Of a DNA stretch of 64,000 nt, positions 35,202 through 46,020 are shown one piece after another. The DNA comes from Trileptium ribeirensis (lineage: Eukaryota; Nematoda; Enoplea; Enoplida; Thoracostomopsidae), in NCBI GenBank assembly GCA_030248225.1, contig JASANE010003529.1:29059-93058 (forward strand), read 5' to 3'. How positions within the stretch are numbered: the first letter of the stretch is position 1; the number at the start of each line of letters is the position of its first letter. The position numbers were made by a program, and so were the translations under genes. The notes beneath the pieces were generated by a model that saw only the letters and a program-made list of their open reading frames with translations, was not told the origin of the DNA and ran no database searches.

Positions 35202-35375
35202 GTTATGAATGACATAAACAGACAAAAAGATAATTTCACGTTTTTCCTATAGCGCCCTGAGTGGAACTCCGCTCACTTCGGACGCTCCGTTATGAATGAC
35301 ACAAACAGACAAAAATAATTTTTACAGTTTTACCTCTAGCGCCATTTGTAGATGTTCCGCTTATTTTGGGCGCTC
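35202..35375. repeat. 87-bp tandem duplication
   Basis: gttatgaatgacataaacag starts at 35202 and gttatgaatgacacaaacag at 35289. Both copies continue with tagcgccctgagtgga / tagcgccatttgtaga and end with gcgctc-like sequence. The two copies have diverged at about a fifth of positions. Confidence 0.85.
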
Positions 35376-35787
35376 AGTTTCAATTATACCTATTCGTGGG
35401 GTTTCTAGAGTTTTCTGATCGACGAACGTTATTTTTAAAATATAGTGTGTTTTCATTTGTTTGGTTATATATTGCTTGTAGAGCGTCAAGAATAGTTTAT
35501 ATTTAGGATTTTTGGTATGCTGAATGCGATGGTTTAGCTATTCAGAGTCCAGCACGAATATTTCATACATTTTCATATGTTTTCAGTGTAGGGTCAATGA
35601 ACACAATTGCCACAATATAGTCTCTCTTCAGTAGTTTGATTACGTATTACGTACAGGGCATCAGTAATTGGTTCTGGCACTATAACTCCGTTATTGTAAT
35701 TAAGCAATTTTTACACGCAGTATCCAGTTGATGCACGTTAAAATGTGCCTAACTACCTTTTCAAGTCAATCTTCTTGTATAACAGTT

Positions 35788-36601
35788 ATGAGAGTAATCG
35801 GAAATTCTGTTCCGTCGAAAATCATGTCCCGATTACGGCTTTGACAAACAGCAAAATCCATTCCGGACGGGAATTTCATTTGAAAATTTTAATATTTCCA
35901 CTTCCACGCTGGGAGACGTAACTTTATAAATCCGTAGCCACTGAAGTACCATCCCTTCAAAACAGTCAGGAACCGCATTCTTGATAAGGAGCTGCGTTTA
36001 TTGTTAATTTACATTAAGTATCACAGTTTGTCTCAACTATAGTATCACATCATGGAAACCATAATCTTCGATTAAAAGGAATTTTATTTCTAGAATGGAA
36101 CATACAACAACCGGTTGTCTACAACTTGAGACGAGGGAAACGGAGTGAAAATGTCAAACTTGTCTAGTCGGAGTACAATGCGTATTTTAGGCGTGACGCA
36201 GCATACGCAGGGATATATAAAAGACGGCATGTTTTACAGGGTGGCCGCCAGCGGAAAAAAACTAAGGCACATCGTGTATATCGACAAATAAAGCAATCGT
36301 CTAACTTCTAGCTTACTCTTAAGGTGGCAGCCAGCGGAAAAAACTAAGGCACGTCATGTATATCGACAAATAAAGCAATCGTCCAACTTTTTAGCTTACG
36401 CTTAATAAAGTCACAGAAAGACTATTATGGCAACACCTTAAGACATCATAACAGCTATTTTCAGCACAATTCACAGCCATGATAAAACCTATATTCTTTG
36501 TTTTACTATAAACTTAAACCTATATTTTATTACATTTCCTATTATATATCACTATATACCAGGTTCTGGTTCGGGCTAATTTTGGCTCCGGTGAATTGCG
36601 G
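35788..36601. mobile_element. Degraded hAT element, same family as 7179-8333
   Basis: The left end (gagagtaatcggaaattctg, then ttccgtcgaaaatcatgtcc) aligns with the left end of the intact hAT. The right end (gttctggttcgggctaattt, then ggctccggtgaatt) aligns with its right end. Internal blocks such as gacgcagcatacgcag (36194) match gacgcagtatacgcaa (8014). The target duplication is no longer readable. It contains the 83-bp duplication at 36241-36405. Confidence 0.75.
36241..36405. repeat. 83-bp tandem duplication inside the degraded hAT
   Basis: gtggccgccagcggaaaaaa begins at 36241 and gtggcagccagcggaaaaaa at 36324. Both continue through ctaaggcac, tatatcgacaaataaagcaa and tcgt.caact to tagcttac. 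The copies are over 90% identical, so the duplication is younger than the element's decay. Confidence 0.95.
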
Positions 36602-37865
36602 ATATATTCTGCGAGCCACTGCAACAGCTTAGTTTGGCATTTCGTCCACTCTTGATTTCATTAATAGCGACTTGCTTGCAATTAATATTATCTAAATTGC
36701 TTTGTTTGGCTTTAATGCGTAGTGTGCACTGAGCTCAACTGCATCGTCCTCCAGAGACGCAAGCAGCAATAGCTGACTGCTATGACTGTGAAAAAAATTT
36801 TCTCAGTTGATTCCAAGAGCTGTCTAATAATATTAGTAAGTAAACCGCTTGAATCAACATCGGTCGTCGACGTTGAAATGCTGATTACGCTACCTCCGTT
36901 GCACTTAGTCTCTTCACTAGTATTACACTTCAGCGTTATTCATTTCGCAGTCACATGATATCCAAAGTGATGTTACGTCCACTGCCCCTGTAATTCATTG
37001 TTAATATCCTATTTTACACAGCTCACAACCTTTCAGCACGATTGAGATCGTATTTCCTGATATGATCTAAGTTCGATCACTTATATGCTGGCTAGTCCAA
37101 ACTTCGAAAATTATAGCCGGGGGCCCCCGGCTCACCTTCCGAGGGGCGATTTTTTTGCCGGATTTTGTCATGTTTAGACGTTTATTTTTCTCAGCAGGGG
37201 CCTTTGAGCCGGGGGTACCCGAATTTTTGCCGGGGGTGCCTCCATTTTGCCAGGGGGCAGCCGAAAATGCCGCCCCCCACTTTCGACTAGCCAGATATGC
37301 CAGCTGGATCACTTGAATAAGCACGTGCCGACCGAAGTCTAATTTTGTATATTCATACTGGTGAATTTTCTGCTTTGGCATGCACGGTCAATGATCGGTT
37401 AACTGCAGCTATAAAACATTATTATTATGTTTTAAAATTTCCCCGTACTGACTACAGAATTAGCAAAAATGCGTTGAGGTCAAATACATAGGAACAAAGA
37501 ATGTTGACCGAGCAATAACAGTGGAAGATCCGTATCTGGTCTCACCCGCCATCTGCCAGATTTTGTATCTGTCTGATGTTGACGTGCTGTTGTTGACCGT
37601 GCCGTTACAGATTTTTAGTGACTTTCTATTTTATGTCTTTGGTCCAGGTTTTAGTGTCAGTGGTCTGCATCGTTGCTTGTTAACAGCGAAACTGAATAAT
37701 AAACACCGTCATTACCAATCTCTGCAAACTAAAGTTAGATTTTGTTTTAAAACGAACAAGGTTAATCCTTTTAGTTCTGTTGATATGCGATCTCATTTTG
37801 AATTGTTAAAACAAATTTCAATTAATAGGGTTGTGAAATTAACACAGTTGCAAACAGTATACCTA
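36602..37865. other. Intron 5; G/C-rich repeat debris and an unexplained open frame
   Basis: 37110-37285 has repeated 'gccgggggc/gccagggggc' phrases related to repeat family F. From 37521 a frame stays open for 115 codons before it runs into MITE M4 (DPYLVSPAICQILYL, later VRFCFKTNKVNPFSSVDM). It has no ATG at its start, no recognised domain and no clear acceptor, so I do not call a gene. Confidence 0.4.
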
Positions 37866-38089
37866 CAGTACTACGAGTGTCACCTTTCGAACGAACATCG
37901 ACCAGAAGTCCAACAAAACTTGTTTATTCTCGAAACACTCGAACAAACTTCGAACAGTTAATTCAAAAAAGGCTCCAAAATTTCGAACATGTGTCAAACA
38001 AAATTCGAATACATTTCGTACAAAATTTTGAATTATTTATCGAACGAACTTCGAGCGGACAACACTCATTTCTGGCGAGTACAATACTG
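37866..38089. mobile_element. Mariner-type MITE M4 (TTCGAAC subfamily), 224 bp
   Basis: Flanked by TA (37864-37865, 38090-38091). Left end CAGTACTACGAGTGTCACC; right end, reverse complement, CAGTATTGTACTCGCCAGAA. The interior repeats 'cgaacaaacttcgaac', 'tttcgaacatgtgtc' and 'ttcgaatacatttcg', that is, TTCGAA-type self-complementary words. Confidence 0.8.
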
Positions 38090-38159
38090 TACATACGCCA
38101 TATAGTGGTCATGTTTACAGCATCGAAATGTGTTATTCTATCAGTTTCAACGTTATTGA

Positions 38160-38560
38160 GCTGGGCACTCCATTCGCTAAAAATTTTGCCAGGGTGCATG
38201 AACCAGGGGCCCGATTTTGTCAGGGGTATTTTTTCAAGATAAAAACGGCTAAAAATCGTGTCATAAACACTGCCAAAATGGTGTTGATGTAGAGAAAAAG
38301 CGATTTTGAAGCAAATTTTGAAAAAATTTGCGAAATTTTTGTCTTCAGAACGGAATTTTAGTACAAATTTTGATCAAATTTTATGTACTTTGGACGGATT
38401 GGAAATAAAAAAATTCAAAGAGGCGGTGAACCGGGGAGAGCCCAAAATTTTGCCCGGGGGCATATGGTCTTAACCAAGGGGGACCGAAAAATACCAGGGG
38501 CCCTTTCCAATTTGGAAAGCCCAGTTGAGTTTGTATAAAAGCCCGAAAATTGTCGACCTA
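38160..38560 (+). repeat. Repeat family F, second copy
   Basis: It opens gggcactccattcgctaaaa like 20195 and contains repeated phrases 'gaaccaggggcccga', 'aaccggggagagcccaaaattttgcccggggg' and 'accaggggccctttccaatttggaaagccca'. The last is short and self-complementary (ccaatttgg). Confidence 0.55.
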
Positions 38561-38984
38561 AATAAACCCAATTCAGATCCTAGCTCATTAAACAACTACT
38601 GTATAACTAAATTGCAGTTATATTTGTAGCAATATTACAGCGAAAAAATATTAGTTATTGCTCATGTGCGTTTCCAATAAAGTGGTTTAATCTTTTCATT
38701 CGCGCAGTGAGGGGCACCGGAACGAGTGTTGCTATTCACCACTCATTCACTATTCCGGGGATATGAATTCAGTTTCCTGGGCTTTTTTCAGTCTAAAGAA
38801 AAAATAGTACACCTGGTATATGTTAAGGCAATATTTATATTCTTTTTTTCAACGGCCTTCTAAAAATTTGTTTAAGCGTCAGTATTCACATTGTTAGTGC
38901 TGGTGCTCACTATATTGATGGCATACCGCGCAGATATATAGTTTTCATCGTATTCAGTAACTTTGAACACCTATAATTCAATAC

Positions 38985-40063
38985 TAGGGTGTCTACGGCC
39001 ATGGGAAACCGGGATTTTGACTGAAACGCGTTCGAGCTTTGGTGGATTTTGCCCACATTGAGAAACAATGAACATAGAATTGTTGTTAAGTTTACAGTTA
39101 TTAGGGCCATTTTCTATCAAAATTACAAATTTTTTTTCGCGTCGTATCGGTGGGAGATTACATTTTTATGGCCCTTTGCAGCAGCATGTACGAGAAGTGT
39201 ATCACCTAACGAAAGCACTGCGTATAACGGTAAGCGATGCTGACCACATTAAGGGTTCTAATGAACTTTGTGGCACAATGTTGTTCACGTCATAATTACA
39301 GGTGTCAGTATATGATAAATTTTTTGGAGCTCTTTACAGTAACGTTTTCTGATATGGATGGCACCTAGTGAAGTTACGGCAAACGAAAATAGGCGATGCT
39401 GAACCTACAACGGGCATTGAATTTTGTAGCAAATGTCACACTGGATCCACGAGCATCAGAGATAACATGGAAAACCTGGGAAACAGAGAAAAATAGGAAT
39501 ACGTGGAAAAATGAGGTTTTGTCTTTGCGAAGGTTGAGGTTGTTTGTTATGGTTTTTAACTAAACATTCAGTCACGCTTAAAAATAAAAGCAGTTTTCAC
39601 GAAAAATCTGCGAATCTTTCGCAAACAGTTCGTAAAAAATTAGCAGCTGCTCAATTGCTATTCGTGAATCTTTCGCAAAAAAATTGCTTTTATTTCTGAG
39701 CATGACTGTATGTTCCGACTTGATAATTCAGTTGACTTCATTTTCAAGGATTTTCTAGTGTTTAGCGATTAAATTCTTGTGTAAAGTTTAGAATATTATT
39801 TGATTGGATTCAATGGCGATAACCTGACTGTTCGCAAGACTGGGTCGTTTACATTGGTCATTTTGCAGTGTCTGTTGGCAGATTTGCGCTAGAACATTTC
39901 TTTCAAAACTATAATTAGTAAGGCTTGATACTGTAATGTACTGGGGCTTCTTGTTTGGATACGGATTTAAGCTATGGTTTTTATGGCCATATATACCGAA
40001 AATTTAGCTCACAGGTTCTGGAAAAACTGGGACAATGACTCTCGGGATTCCGTAGACACTCTG
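38985..40063. mobile_element. hAT-like element with CTAGGGTGTCTACGG ends, 1.08 kb
   Basis: The left end ctagggtgtctacggccatg and the right end, reverse complement, cagagtgtctacggaatccc form imperfect inverted repeats. The interior has 'gaaaacctgggaaacagaga' and 'ttctggaaaaactggga' phrases near the ends. Ends of the type (C)AGGGTGTCTACGG with nearby 'cctgggaaa' words are common in animal hAT elements. No 8-bp duplication is readable, and no transposase is present. MITE M7 is inserted inside. Confidence 0.65.
39569..39708. mobile_element. Mariner-type MITE M7 (TTTCGC subfamily), 140 bp, nested
   Basis: Inverted ends CAGTCACGCTTAAAAATAAA and, reverse complement, CAGTCATGCTCAGAAATAAA. The right flank is TA; the left flank has decayed to TT. 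The interior repeats 'gcgaatctttcgcaaa' and 'cgtgaatctttcgcaaa' as an inverted pair around agcagctgct. Confidence 0.85.
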
Positions 40064-40792
40064 CCATACCTTCTTATTTTGGTATCTAAACTCAGCATTG
40101 TTTACACCATGCAAGGTCTCATAGGGCAACAACATTACTGTGTAGTTTGAATTTAATCGATTTATTTAACAGGATAAATAGCTTTGTAAGGCCATCGTTC
40201 ACCAAAGTAGGAAGCTCTGTTAGTAAAAATTTTGGAAATTTGACTTTTTTGGGTATTTTTGTACTTTGGTTTATAGCTAACAAACCGCCGCTCTGCCGCA
40301 AAAGTAACGTTGCAAAGCTGTACAATGCTTGCCAACGACTTTCGTTTACACGGAACTCGCTTGCGGCTTGCTCGAATTTACTTCTCTGCTCTTTCCAAAG
40401 GCATTTATTCTAAAAATATAACTAGTACAACTTTATTTATTTTAATACCTTCATAATCTCGGCGAGCCGTTCGTTCGAGATTTCTCGGAATGCGACAATC
40501 ATTTCTAACGAGTACACTATTTAGCTGGTTGTGAGAAGGTTTCTCAAACTGAGCGTGTGGTATTGCGCTTTTGGCAAATGTAAACAAAAAGCTACACAGG
40601 TACTGCACAGTTACATCCTATTGCTCGCAATACAAAATGTTTGATCAAAATCTATATTATTTAATCTATTTACTAAATAATGAGTTTTTAATAAAAAATT
40701 ATTGCACAGTTGCCTCCTATTCGAAAAATCGTCACTCGCGCTGTTTCAGTCACATCCGGGTTTAGCATTCATCAACAATGTAATATTTTTAG
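40064..40792. other. Intron 5, last part
   Basis: No gene. 40425-40515 (ctcggcgagccgttcgttcg, then gcgacaatcatttctaacga and gtacacta) matches one half of a GAGCGAG-type mariner MITE, but the other end cannot be placed. Confidence 0.5.
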
Positions 40793-40881
40793 ATTTACAA
40801 TCCATGTTTCACACAGTGTGTATAGTTACGAATGAAATGCTTCATTTCGTAGAAGAGCTGCAGTATTATTTCGCGCACGAG
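40793..40881 (+). CDS. TUBGCP3: GCP3 exon 6 (GRIP2 domain)
   Basis: It enters in phase 1 completing Asn, then reads LQSMFHTVCIVTNEMLHFVE and ELQYYFAHE, ending in phase 0 before gtaact. The pattern 'H....L..EM.HF...(L/M)QYY...EV', with the V supplied by exon 7, is the central helix of the GRIP2 domain shared by GCP2 to GCP6, where the QYY(I/F) segment is highly conserved. The acceptor is atatttttag. The reading frame fixes the upstream donor at 22965 rather than 22978. Confidence 0.92.
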
Positions 40882-41800
40882 GTAACTAAAACATCTATTT
40901 TAATGTCCAACTATTTTCTTACTTTCGAATAATCGTATTTTGATCAGTGACACAATCTTCGACTAGCCTTAGTGTGAAAGCTATAACCTGTATGTATCGA
41001 TGTCTAATAAATTAGAGAAAGCTGTAGCACCATAGTCAAGTTTTCAAACAACGATGCCGAGTACATGTATGGCGTATATTGTATTGACGATTGAACTTTT
41101 CGTGTAAAATCTATTAAATATCCGTATAAGTCGTGTTCATAATTTGCTATGTAAATTGAAAATTCGGAGCTTTAATGCTTATTTGCTGCGGTAGTGGTAA
41201 AGTAAGTGTAGTATCTCCACAAGTATCCGGAACTGATGCGCAGTACTTCTCCATGTGTAAATTTGTAGGGACTATCTTTGATCAGTTTCCAAAATTAGGA
41301 GTTGGGCAGCCCTTGCATGTTTCAAAATTTAGTTCTAGGAAAAACGGGTGCTTTTGTGCTCTTCCTATGTCAGTAGCTCATGGCAAACTTTTTACTTACG
41401 CACCGTAAAAGCAATTCCAGTTGGCACAAAAAACACATTTTCTCAAAGTTTAACTCTGATTAGGAAATTTTTTGCTTACGCGCGGTAAAAGCAATCCCAG
41501 TGATACAAAGACCTTCACAATATTTTTTCAAAATTTCCAGTATGATTAGGCTACATAAAAGTAAATTAATATCGAATGTTGTTGAATCACGATGAAACGT
41601 GCTGCTCAACAGTATGGGGATGTTAATTGTAAGCGACGTCAAACAGCACCGATTTGAATGTTTTATGGTGAGATCCCTTGCTGTAACGCCTGCAGAGGTA
41701 TTATTCTAAGGGCAACAACGAGCAAAGCATTCAAACAGGCGTCAATTCGAGACGGGACCTGAAGTTGCTGTTTTACAAATAATCGCTCGCTGTCACATAA
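40882..41800. other. Intron 6, 5' part
   Basis: No gene. A phrase 'tttttacttacgcaccgtaaaagcaattccagt' (41387) is repeated at 41470 (tttttgcttacgcgcggtaaaagcaatcccagt) and at 45807 (tttttgctttcgcgcggtaaaagcaactccaat). It is therefore a short dispersed repeat, partly tandem here. Confidence 0.6.
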
Positions 41801-42132
41801 TGGAAGAGTAAACTTAAGATGCGCCCCCAACCATCCTCTTTTGACACCATGTACAAAACTTTGTTAGAAAACAAAACTCGGATTTCAATAGCCGTATCCG
41901 ATTTCGACATTTTTCGTTTCATAGCGTCATGAGCGAATGCAATTCGGTCCCTGTACTTTAACACCAATATGTTCGCGAACATTTTCAAATTATAATGTAT
42001 GAAATATTAAACGGACTAATTTCTGTTCTTTAATAAATGCAAAAATGAAATTTGGGTTCAGTGAACAACTGAATGTCAATTACTTTTGACAAAAGATGAT
42101 GGTAAGGGGCGCAGCTTAAGTTTACTCATGCA
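41801..42132. mobile_element. MITE H3, 332 bp, TAA target duplication
   Basis: Ends TGGAAGAGTAAACTTAAGAT and, reverse complement, TGCATGAGTAAACTTAAGCT, with inverted repeats of about 40 bp. Flanks are TAA at 41798-41800 and 42133-42135. It is the full-length inverted twin of MITE H2 (14621-14949), with 1-2 substitutions per 20 bases. It contains TGTTCGCGAACA at 41970. The TAA duplication supports a PIF/Harbinger-type origin. Confidence 0.93.
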
Positions 42133-42359
42133 TAAGTAGAGTTTGTCACATAGCCTTTTGGCTCATAACCACGAAGGCACTCTTGTCTTCCAGACGAAAG
42201 TGATTACTTTAAACATGATACGCAGTTTGACAGGCAACCAAATCAAGTCGCGCAGAACAGGTGTAATGTGGTCGAATTCTCCATAACTCTGATAGCTGCC
42301 ACATGGCTATTTTGGTAGCTTTGATGGCATGCTGTTTAAACGATAGCTCGTCGTCAATC

Positions 42360-43130
42360 AAGACACCGAGAACTTAAAAGAACAGCATCTTTTAATCACA
42401 GAACCATCAATGTTCATGTTGTGTATGCCATTTGATGTGCTATTTATGATGAGGAACTGCGACTTAGACGGATTTACCTTGAATACGTTATTGCGAAACC
42501 ATGGCATTATTGCTCTGACAGCATTGTACAGTTCATTTTCACGATCAAAGTTAATATAGATAACAATATCATCAGCGTACATAACGCATCGGCACCCAAG
42601 TTCGTTGATTAACACAGTCAGCGGATCTATATATGTATATGCTGAACAACAACGGACCAATGGCACTGTCCTGTGGTACGCAGTAAATCAGTTTAGTTGG
42701 ATGGGAAGACACCCCGTTCACCACGGTTTGCTGATAACGGTTAGACAGGTAACTCATGAGCCAAGACACAACGACCGCCGATGTGAAAATAGGTTCTTAA
42801 TCTAGATATCAGAATATCGTGAGCAACGGTATCGAAAGCTGACGACAAGTCGAGGGCTATTATAGCTGTTGAGACCCCACTGGATTTACTGCGCCTAAGG
42901 TCGTTTATTAGTGTAAAAGTGTGGTTTCAGTTGAGTAATGTGGCCGATATACAAACGGAGATCATGGGTTATTCTGAGACAGGTAGGCGCCAAGACGTAC
43001 TGAAAATATTTTTTGTTCAATAATTTTGGCTGATATTGTCAAATTGGAAATCGGGCGGAAGTTGGATAGGTCCGCAGTATACAACGAGGGCTTTTTAAGC
43101 AACGGAGTCACGATTGACTGTTTATCTTGA
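42360..43130 (-). pseudogene. LINE reverse transcriptase remnant
   Basis: Minus-strand landmarks in order: VTPLLKKPSLYTADLSNFRP and ISNLTISAKIIEQ (RT fingers, about 43100-43015); ALDLSSAFDTVAHDILIS (motif A with catalytic Asp, about 42845-42790); LMSYLSNRYQQTVVNGV (42760); YCVPQDSAIGPLLFSIYI (motif B, where the usual PQGS is PQDS); YADDIVIYI (motif C, catalytic DD, about 42580-42550); then WFRNNVFKVNPSKSQFLII (42510-42450). Several frameshifts separate these pieces. The intact domain would copy the element's RNA at a nicked target. Not functional. Confidence 0.85.
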
Positions 43131-43423
43131 TGTGGCATCACGCCCGTGTCGCGTCAAGGCAGCAATTATTGACAACATACGTTAGGAAAAGTAGCAGTAA
43201 CTCAGAACGGAGCTTGATAATAAAAGCTGGGATCTCGTCCAAAAAGCACTGTTTGTTAGTACGACTCTATACAATAGAAGTAATATCATTTACGGTTGCA
43301 GTTTCAAATTCGTTTAGCGAGGTTCTTTCATTTCCATTTTAGGATTTTCTTTCATTTCATTTCCATTTACAATCAACTTATTGTTAATTACCACCGGTGG
43401 TAATGACTATCGAATTTGTATTA

Positions 43424-43626
43424 CAGTCACGGCCTAATTATTCGATCGATTTCGATTAAACGAAATTTCGATCGTTGTCGATTTTAGCGCAATTAGATAA
43501 ATTTCAAAATTGTAAAATTTCGATTATTTTCGATTAAACGAAATTTCGATCGATTGCGATTATATGAAACACCAATCGATTGCGATTTCGATTGTTTTCG
43601 ATTGCACTTATTTTTGGCCGCGACTG
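43424..43626. mobile_element. Mariner-type MITE M3 (TTCGATCGATT subfamily), 203 bp, nested in LINE
   Basis: TA-flanked; left end CAGTCACGGCCTAATTATTC, right end, reverse complement, CAGTCGCGGCCAAAAATAAG. The interior is a run of 'tttcgatcgattgcgatt' and 'ttcgattaaacgaaatttcg' words. It is over 80% similar to M2 at 62018-62228. Its position interrupts the minus-strand LINE, so it inserted after the LINE. Confidence 0.93.
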
Positions 43627-44179
43627 TACCTTGCCACGAAGATGCATAGCAAACTTTTCCGATGAGTGACTGATTGGCGGCGTTTTTTGTGTCTTTTTGC
43701 TTAGATTTGAGTGTATAACTGGCGATTTGCTTGTTCCTGAGGTGGATAAACAATTCGGCTAATAGAAATCTTGGTGCTTGACTGGTGTAGCTTTTGGTAC
43801 TGCCGTTTGGTACTGACATGTACGTCGATGTTCGACCTTGTCATAGGGGCGAAGGTGACGACAAAAGTGACTTTAGCCTGGCCTGTTGAAGACGGCGCAC
43901 GACTCGCTTGGCGACATGAGAGTCCTCGTGTCGCTTGACGACATGACAAGGACGGTGAGTGAGTGCACTGTCAAATTACTCTTGTAACAACTGGCGCAAA
44001 CCTATCTGATAATTGTTTTGCAACGACATAGTAATGTTTAATAATATCGTTGGCAGACTGCGACGTTGGGTTGCTGAGCGACAACTGCAACGCGGCTTTC
44101 ATTTTGGACAGACAAAAGCTGACAGTAGGCATGGGATGGCTGACTACAATCTTTTTAGGAAGATTAACTCAGACAATGT

Positions 44180-44850
44180 TATGGTCTGAGATGCCATAAA
44201 GAACAGTCACTGTACACGATGGATGGTCGAACTGGACGATATGACAAGATATAGTGTATTGCCAGAAATGTGTATGGGTGCAGAGATTTGCTGGTGCAAA
44301 CCATATGCACTAAACATATATTCAAAGCGACAAGCAAAGTTATCATTACGAACGTGATAGTGCAAAATCACCAACAAAAAGCAGAATGCATTCGTTGTAG
44401 CTGGAAGTGCCATCGATAAGATCGGCGAACTCCTCTAAAAACAAATTTCTGTACTGAGAGTCATTGACAGTGTTGTTGGGCCTATACATATTGGTTAAAA
44501 TAAATCAGCCTTTGCCGACTATCATTCGATGGGCACAATACTCAAAAGTAGTTGGCTCAAGCGGTCTTAATTCAATCAAGTTCAGTATACTAGAAGATAA
44601 TTGCAACGCCGCCACCGCGACGGCCCAGTCTTGGACGTTCACTGAAGGAAAAATTATCAGGGCAGCGCTCATGGATAGCAACAGAGTCTCTTTTAATTGA
44701 CCATGTTTCGCCAATAATAAAAACGTCAATTTTGTTAGCACTCTTATAAAATTCCTAATGAGGGTAGTTTTGTTGTTAATAGACTGTGCGTTGCAGACAC
44801 ATGCAGCTGGTTACTTGCAACTGCACCTGCGCCGGTTGGTGCAACAGAGG
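44180..44850 (-). pseudogene. LINE endonuclease remnant
   Basis: Minus-strand reading gives CNAQSINNKTTLIRNFI (N-terminal 'N.QS..NK' motif), then, across frames, IIGETW (the catalytic Glu in 'ETW'), RRGGGVAII, FILTNMYRPNNTV, a segment ending YGLHQQISAPIHISGNTLYL, and GISDHNIV, which keeps the catalytic SDH. These are the ordered landmarks of an apurinic-type endonuclease of a CR1/L2 LINE. Frameshifts near 44690 and 44600 break it. Confidence 0.82.
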
Positions 44851-44999
44851 GGGCTGTTTGCTCGACAGTGTCATCAGGTTTTGCCTTTAAATTTCCAATC
44901 TCGAATGTCACCTCGGGTTGGCCATATTTCAGGATCAAATATTTTGCTAGAATCAGGCCAATATATAGTGATGCGTACACTACATACATCAAGCATCGA

Positions 45000-45340
45000 C
45001 TCCTGCGGGGAAAAACAAGACTTTGGTTATTGTAATGCCAGAATTAGATTGTTTGCGAGATGGTCATTGATATTAATATCACTAGTGTTAGAATGAAGGT
45101 TACGAGCATAATAAACAGATTTCGGGAATGGCGGAGTGCACCATCACACCCTGCAAAGCACATTCGATTGCCGTGTCGGCTGTAATACGCGTCGCGGATT
45201 TCGCGAGCGTTTCTTAACCAGCTCGACCGAAGCAGTCTCATCGCGGGGCTCAACATTTGCATCATGCATCGATGGTAGAGTCAGTGTTGCGCTAGGAACT
45301 GCGTCAGCATCACCACCGCTAAGCACATAGACCATGATCA
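45000..45340 (-). pseudogene. Probable 5' part / ORF1 tail of the minus-strand LINE
   Basis: The minus-strand frame from 45335 includes DANVEPRDETASVELVKKRS and RNPRRVLQPTRQSNVLCRV. It lies directly upstream of the endonuclease, where the ORF1/ORF2 junction is expected. No ORF1 motif can be named with confidence. Confidence 0.4.
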
Positions 45341-45639
45341 GATTTCTGCCAGTGTCAGTTGAGTGGTTACGTGCATTGCAAGAAGCAATAGAAACCCATG
45401 TACCTGTCGATGATATAAGTTGTTTAACTAAACCTTCAGTTGACGGAGAGATGGCACGAGTGGCCTTGCCGACGATATGAATGAATGAAATTAAATGAAA
45501 GCTCTATTTTAACCTAAATCAAAGATGTCATTTCAGCGTTTATGAGGTCATGTATTTATATATTTTTGTGTTTTTCATCAATAAACACTGAATTTTGGGA
45601 AATTTTCGATCCTTATGCCTATGCTTAACTGAAAAGGTA

Positions 45640-46020
45640 TACTTCCATTTCAAGTGTTTTTTCATAATTCATGTCTGAGTAGAAAAATTTTTTGCTTTCG
45701 CAACTCCAGTTGACTCAAAAAACTAGAAATCGATCAAAATTTATTTATTCTCGAACAATACTCGAACGCCGTCGAACAAATTTAAAAAAATTTCGCCAAA
45801 AATTTTTGCTTTCGCGCGGTAAAAGCAACTCCAATATCCACAATAAAAAGTAGAAATCGAACGAAATTTATTTATCCTCGAACAACACTCAAGCACTTTC
45901 GAACAAATTAAAAAAATCGCGCCAAAATTTCGAACACGTCTTAAACTAACTTAGAACCCATTTTATACAAAATTTTTAATTCATCGAACTAACAGCACTC
46001 ATTTCTGTCGAGTGCTGTAG
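45640..46020. repeat. Fragments of TTCGAAC-type mariner MITE and short dispersed repeat
   Basis: Two successive 'ttttgctttcgc..aactcca' phrases (45690, 45807) are each followed by 'gatcgaacgaaatttatttatcctcgaacaacactc'-type words. The right end 'agcactcatttctgtcgagtgctgta' (45990-46018) matches the right end of M4. It is probably a duplicated or rearranged MITE. Confidence 0.6.

Larger units (their letters stand above)
42140..45400 (-). mobile_element. Decayed CR1/L2-type LINE, minus strand
   Basis: Read on the minus strand, the order is: ORF1-like tail (45335-45140), endonuclease (44850-44180), linker (43960-43640), reverse transcriptase (43130-42360) and C-terminal segment (42360-42140). 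The last reads HITPVLRDLIWLPVKLRIMF, a phrase typical of CR1/L2 elements. Frameshifts and stops interrupt every domain, and a mariner-type MITE (43424-43626) has inserted between endonuclease and reverse transcriptase. The 3' end lies against MITE H3. Confidence 0.85.

Noticed and set aside
37521..37961. 146-codon open frame
   Set aside because: It has no ATG at its start, runs through the MITE at 37866, and no domain or splice context supports it. A chance frame is more likely, although the first 115 codons are unexplained.
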